A stretch of 64,000 nt of DNA, taken from contig NC_058137.1 in NCBI RefSeq assembly GCF_011075055.1, positions 3,286,001 to 3,350,000 of the forward strand, written 5' to 3'. Made by a program: the position numbers and the translations under genes. Below the pieces are notes generated by a model. That model made no database searches, was not told the DNA's origin, and saw nothing but the letters and a program-made list of their open reading frames with translations. Numbering within the stretch: position 1 is the first letter of the stretch; each line of letters opens with the position of its first letter. Positions 59,956-64,000 of the stretch are shown in pieces. The stretch is from Mangifera indica (taxonomy: Eukaryota > Streptophyta > Magnoliopsida > Sapindales > Anacardiaceae).

Positions 59956-62136
59956 TTACCAGAAATCCATGCAAGAGCAAGTTCCATTCTTGAAATGATG
60001 AAACCTGATTGCATCTCTAACCATGATTTCCCTTTCATAAATTTCTGAAAGGAGCTTAAAGGCCGAGTGACAGTCAACACAAATGCGAAGATTCTTTATG
60101 ATTCTTATTGTTTCTTCTGGTCTGAAATTCATCAACCCAAAAGCTAGTGCTAATTTCTCACTGTGATATGAAACTACTGTTTCCTTCTCTTCCTCGTCTA
60201 CATCAAACACCACTTGTGCTGTGTTTGGGACATAACCAGCAGTTCTCAGTCTCATAGTCATTTCCTTGAGCATCAACTCAATCTCTTTTGCTTTTGGGTG
60301 AGATTTCTCGCTCGCCAGGAACCGATGAAGAGCTCCATTAAACTCAATATAGCTCCACCCTGCCGGCTTTTGGATGCCTTTACTGTCCATCAGTTTCCTC
60401 ACTTTTCTAGCTTCTTCCCATTGATTGGTATTGGCAAGCAAATTAGACAACAAGACATAGTGAGCTCCATGATTAGGCTCCACTTCAAGGAGTTTACACC
60501 CCGCAATTTTACCTATTTCTGTGTAACCATGTAGCCTGCAAGCACCCAAGAGCGCTCGCCATATTATAGAGTTAGCCTCATATGGCATACTCTGAATCAA
60601 ACTAAAAGCTTCATCCAAGCGACCATTTCTTCCAAGAAGATCAACCATGCAACCGTAATGTTCCATCTCTGGTTTGATACCATAGACATTCAGCATTGAC
60701 TCAAACAGCTCCTTACCATCTTCAACTAAGCCACAATGGCTACAAGCACACAATGTTGCCACAAATGTAACTCTATCGGGTTTTAACCTCATCAATTCCA
60801 TTTCTCTGAAAACATCTACAGCATTCTTACCAAAACCATGCTGAGCAAGACCAGAAATCATGGAATTGAAGAGGGAAACAGTCTTCAAATTCTTCGGTAT
60901 TCTATAGAAAATATCTAGAGCAGTATCAATACTACCACATTTTGCATACATATCTATTACTGCAGTAGTAACAAAGATATTTCTACCAAATAACTCATTT
61001 CCTATGAACTGTCCATGAATCCTCCTACCAAAATCCAATGCACCAAGCCCTGCACAGGCTGAAAGAATGGCAACGATTGTTACTTCATCCGGTTGTATGT
61101 TCAGAGATTCCATCTCTCCAAAAAGTTCAAGTGCTTCCCTAAACTGCCCTGCTTGAGAGTAACCACTTATCATGGCTGTCCAAGAAACTATGTCTCTCTG
61201 ATCCATCTGATCAAACAGCCTTCTAGCAGTCTCAACTTCCCCTGCTTGACTATATCCGGATACCATAGAACTCCACGCTGCAATATTTTCACTTGTCCTC
61301 ATTGTACCAAAAACCCTCTCAGCGGCATTCATCAACCCACATTTAGCATACATATCAATAACAGCTGTCTTAAGCAACATATTAGAATCAACACAAATCA
61401 AATTCTTGTACACCAAAGCATGAATCCGCTTTACAATCCTAGGATCATTCAACACTGAACAAGCAGAGAACAAAGCTACAAAAGTGAACGTATCTGGCTG
61501 TATATCAGAGTCTTTCATCTTTCTATACAACTGCAATGCAGCACAAGGTTGCTGAGCTTGAGCATACCCGTTTATCATGGTGTTATATGATACAATATCC
61601 CTAACAAGACTTTCATCAAAAACTTTCTGGGCATGGTTTGTACACCTAAAAAATGAGTAAAAATGAATCAAAGCGTTCCTTACAAAGAGGTCCCACTCAA
61701 ACCCAAACTTAGTTATATGACAATGAATCTGAAAACCCGGCCTGAGGCTTGACAGCCTCGCGCAGGAGTTAAGAAGAAATGGAAATGTAAAGTTATTTGG
61801 GGACTCAATTCCTCTATAAAGCAAGGACATATAGAGGACAAGTGATTGAAGAGGTGTATCACTGTGAGAGTAGCCTCTGATCATGGTGTTCCAGATAAAA
61901 ATATTTGGCTTATCAAGTTGTGAGAAAAGTTTTCGAGAATGAAGAAGACCATCTTTAGAACCCCACAAGGCAAAAGTGGAGATAAGTCTGCTAATGGGAA
62001 AAATGTCATGGTGAAAACCATGGATAATGATTTGAGCCTGAATCTGAAGGGCTTGCTTGAGGGATTCGCATGATTCTAAAAGAACCAGTAGTGATGAGTT
62101 TCCCACAGAAAGCCCTTTCGTGCAATGCATTTTCAA
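59956..62136 (-). CDS. PLS-class pentatricopeptide repeat protein with DYW domain
   Basis: A single uninterrupted exon of 726 aa, as usual for plant PPR genes. Tandem PPR-type repeats fill about residues 50-560, recognisable by repeated NTMIRGYS, NTMINGYA, SSMVSGYS, TAMISGYS, and VIDMYAKCG followed by A..VF or A.DIF. The E-type region follows (LGACRLHG, YVLLSNLLA, GWSYIEFNG). The C-terminal DYW deaminase-like domain keeps the zinc/catalytic signature: HSE at 658-660, CVDCH at 686-690 and CSC at 720-722. The last three residues are DFW instead of the usual DYW. Such proteins bind specific organellar RNA and most carry out C-to-U editing in chloroplasts or mitochondria. The target RNA and organelle cannot be read from this sequence, and the N-terminus gives no strong targeting signal. 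The start at 62136 is the first ATG; a second (Met3) is also possible. Confidence 0.95.
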   Translation of the reverse strand: MKMHCTKGLSVGNSSLLVLLESCESLKQALQIQAQIIIHGFHHDIFPISRLISTFALWGSKDGLLHSRKLFSQLDKPNIFIWNTMIRGYSHSDTPLQSLVLYMSLLYRGIESPNNFTFPFLLNSCARLSSLRPGFQIHCHITKFGFEWDLFVRNALIHFYSFFRCTNHAQKVFDESLVRDIVSYNTMINGYAQAQQPCAALQLYRKMKDSDIQPDTFTFVALFSACSVLNDPRIVKRIHALVYKNLICVDSNMLLKTAVIDMYAKCGLMNAAERVFGTMRTSENIAAWSSMVSGYSQAGEVETARRLFDQMDQRDIVSWTAMISGYSQAGQFREALELFGEMESLNIQPDEVTIVAILSACAGLGALDFGRRIHGQFIGNELFGRNIFVTTAVIDMYAKCGSIDTALDIFYRIPKNLKTVSLFNSMISGLAQHGFGKNAVDVFREMELMRLKPDRVTFVATLCACSHCGLVEDGKELFESMLNVYGIKPEMEHYGCMVDLLGRNGRLDEAFSLIQSMPYEANSIIWRALLGACRLHGYTEIGKIAGCKLLEVEPNHGAHYVLLSNLLANTNQWEEARKVRKLMDSKGIQKPAGWSYIEFNGALHRFLASEKSHPKAKEIELMLKEMTMRLRTAGYVPNTAQVVFDVDEEEKETVVSYHSEKLALAFGLMNFRPEETIRIIKNLRICVDCHSAFKLLSEIYEREIMVRDAIRFHHFKNGTCSCMDFW

Positions 62137-62674
62137 GAAATGCAGGCCACTATCGACTCCGAATTCTCCATTTTTAAGATAACTGACACTTTAGGGTTCT
62201 TGATATACTACTCTCAGCTGGTTCAAGCTCCTTTGATTGAAGCCCATTTCATCATCTATCAAATTTAGATTCAACCTTTAAAATTTAAACTCAGCTAGAG
62301 TAGGGAGATTTCATTCAGCTTCACATATCAAATTACAGTCCAGCATTACTGGCGTTAAGTTAAGCGTCAGTAGCCTTATTAACCCTTTAAAAGGAAAATC
62401 TTTCAGATTATGCTGTAAGTTCATATTTAGGTTAAAAATCAAACCCCTCCATACATCCATAACAGAAACAATCTCATTTAAGAAAATTAGATGACTACAC
62501 AATTGTTTGGTAATATAAAAGGAATCATCCAAAAATCATGATTCTCCAAAAGTCACTGTAAACTACCACAAATGTTCTTGAACAGTTTTTCAGGATTAAA
62601 GATCTGTATAACCTATGAGATCGTTTCGTCAATCTGCACAAACAAAACTGTGCAATCACCTCAAGAAACTTTAG
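62137..62674. other. Short intergenic stretch, no gene seen
   Basis: Lies between the PPR start codon and the stop codon of the next minus-strand gene. It probably contains the PPR 5'UTR and the 3'UTR of the upstream gene. No coding content was recognised. Confidence 0.5.
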
Positions 62675-63782
62675 CTAATCATAGAGGCCTTCTTCATGCC
62701 AGATGTCAACTAAGAAATCCACCATCTCCTGCAATTCCACCGAATGGGAGTTTGTAAATCCAACATATTTCTACCAGTGAGAAGTTAGAATACACTACCT
62801 AAAGAAAACTTACAGCTAGTGGGATAGGCTGTTGAAAAGGTTCAGTAGAACAAAGCAGGTCCTCGTATGTCGCAGTCCAGCTGCACACAAAGATTTAACA
62901 ATTATTTTCACAGGAAGCAGACTTCATGCCCTTTACAAGTATATTAAACTTAATTGATCATTGGAAACATTCCCATTCCCTGAAGTATGCTTCCACCCCG
63001 TCCAAACTAAGGTTTCTGCAAATAATTCGGATTTTTCACAAGAGAGCATTTGGATTAAATACTACTTAAAGATGAAAATTATCAGTGTCACAGTGACAAA
63101 TAATTGTCAACCTGAGAACAGTTTCATAAGCTGTTTCTAAATAATTTTTACATCATGAGTTTCCTCCATTGAAATTATTTTTTTTAATTTTCATTTTCCC
63201 CAGGCTTCAGAGTGATTTACTAAGCAAATGTAGAAATAGCCTATCCTCCTATCCCTGGAAAAATACATATGCAACCCACTTGACACTCACATAAACTCCC
63301 TTGAAATGACTGTACTTCTCAGATCAGATCAAAGATAACAACTGATGATATTAAAAATTTAACAATATTTTATAGAATAAACCTCAAATTTACAGACAAA
63401 ATGATTAATAAGATCAATACAATCATTTCAAGAACATTCCTTTCACCTAACATATTGAGAGATGTACATTAAATTAAATCTCTCATAACTGGTGCTAACA
63501 TACAGATTACAGAAGAGCAAATAAAAATTTAACCACTAGATTCAGTGATCTAATCCTATGATACACAGATGCAATTTTTTTGAGGCAAGCAAAGACGTTA
63601 TTCAGTGTGTGATCATAAGACTGCATGATTCCTATGATCTGGATCATGAATATGTCCACTTGTATAATACAAGCTTAAAGAACAAGCAATATACCTCATA
63701 ATTGGTTCTCTATGCAATCTCTTTGACTTTTGCGACTGAACACCAACCCACTGCTTTCTCCCCTCATGCCAAGCTATCTCAG
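62675..63782 (-). CDS. 3' part of a DUF4050/Gag1-like clamp family gene
   Basis: Partial gene: three in-frame exons are visible (63695-63782, 62814-62880 and 62675-62728), and the 5' end lies beyond the right edge of the window. The encoded C-terminal 68 complete residues include AEIAWHEGRKQWVG, then REPIM joined across a splice to SWTATYEDLL, then FQQPIPLAEMVDFLVDIWHE and the ending GLYD. From memory this matches the plant family annotated as DUF4050 or Gag1-like clamp domain, whose role I do not know. The first visible exon begins in the middle of a codon (2 nt), so at least one exon is missing. No further exon was recognised in 63783-64000. Confidence 0.75.
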
Positions 63783-64000
63783 CTGAAAAGTATAATCATT
63801 CAAATCAATTCAATGAACAAGAGCACAATCAAAAGTCTCTTAAGAAGAGAAACAGTAACAAAAAATTGTCCTTAAAGGTGGCTTTGTGATAGTATACCAC
63901 AAAAATCTGTTAAAATGTCCGTGGTACCAACATTTAATCAGGAAAATTATTTAAATACTTTAAGTGAAATCATTGTGCACAAAGAAAAGCTAAGCTCAGG

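Noticed and set aside
60214..61458. Plus-strand frames opposite the PPR gene
   Set aside because: They lie wholly antisense to a clear 726-aa coding exon and have no independent support.
1..64000. tRNA, rRNA, CRISPR or known plant microRNA genes
   Set aside because: Looked for by eye using T-loop motifs, spaced repeats and mature miRNA sequences that I remember; none was convincing. A dedicated tRNA or miRNA scan could still find one.

Overview
This is a 64-kb AT-rich window of plant nuclear chromosome, almost certainly from a core eudicot. The evidence is split genes with GT-AG introns, chloroplast-transit-like N-termini, an R2R3-MYB gene with the usual two introns, an intronless PLS/DYW-class PPR gene, and many small non-autonomous transposons. 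No bacterial, organellar or viral coding region was seen, and no tRNA or rRNA gene was recognised. The species cannot be named from the sequence.

Layout. 1-11.5 kb: gene-free and repeat-rich, with one clear Mutator-like MITE. 11.6-13.8 kb (+): a five-exon gene for a conserved plastid-type protein of unknown function. 13.8-18.3 kb: gene-free. 18.3-19.7 kb (-): an R2R3-MYB factor of the RAX/MYB36 type. 20-29.9 kb: gene-free, with three more Mutator-like MITEs; the last one carries GC-rich cargo and ends 274 bp before the next start codon. 30.0-39.6 kb (+): a twelve-exon PTST2/PTST3-type starch protein gene with a coiled coil and CBM48, interrupted by an in-frame TAG in exon 4. 41.8-44.9 kb (+): a six-exon plastid membrane protein (DUF4079-like) with a small LTR element in intron 2. 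45.8-47.5 kb (+): a decayed S-adenosylmethionine synthetase pseudogene that keeps its promoter-like region and 5'UTR intron. 47.8-48.9 kb (-): thioredoxin-like 3-3. 50.7-57.7 kb (-): a sixteen-exon FAD-synthase-like gene (PAPS-reductase-type domain plus molybdopterin-binding-type domain) with a solo LTR in intron 1. 60.0-62.1 kb (-): a 726-aa PPR-DYW protein. 62.7-63.8 kb (-): the 3' part of a gene resembling the DUF4050/Gag1-like clamp family, whose 5' end lies outside the window.

The genes do not form a pathway. Two unrelated plastid-protein genes carry G-box-like CACGTG sites shortly upstream of their ATG. PTST3 and the FAD-synthase-like gene are, as I recall, neighbours in Arabidopsis (At5g03420/At5g03430), and thioredoxin-like 3-3 is At3g53220, so the 30-58 kb block looks like conserved microsynteny. 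Exon models were built by hand from reading frame and splice sites. All stated models keep frame across every junction; the only internal stop in an apparently functional gene is the TAG in the PTST gene.

I did not find a convincing new biological system. The points most worth checking are the in-frame TAG in the PTST gene, the family of 9-bp-TSD foldback MITEs (one carrying GC-rich cargo next to a promoter), and the TRIM-like element and related solo LTR inside introns.
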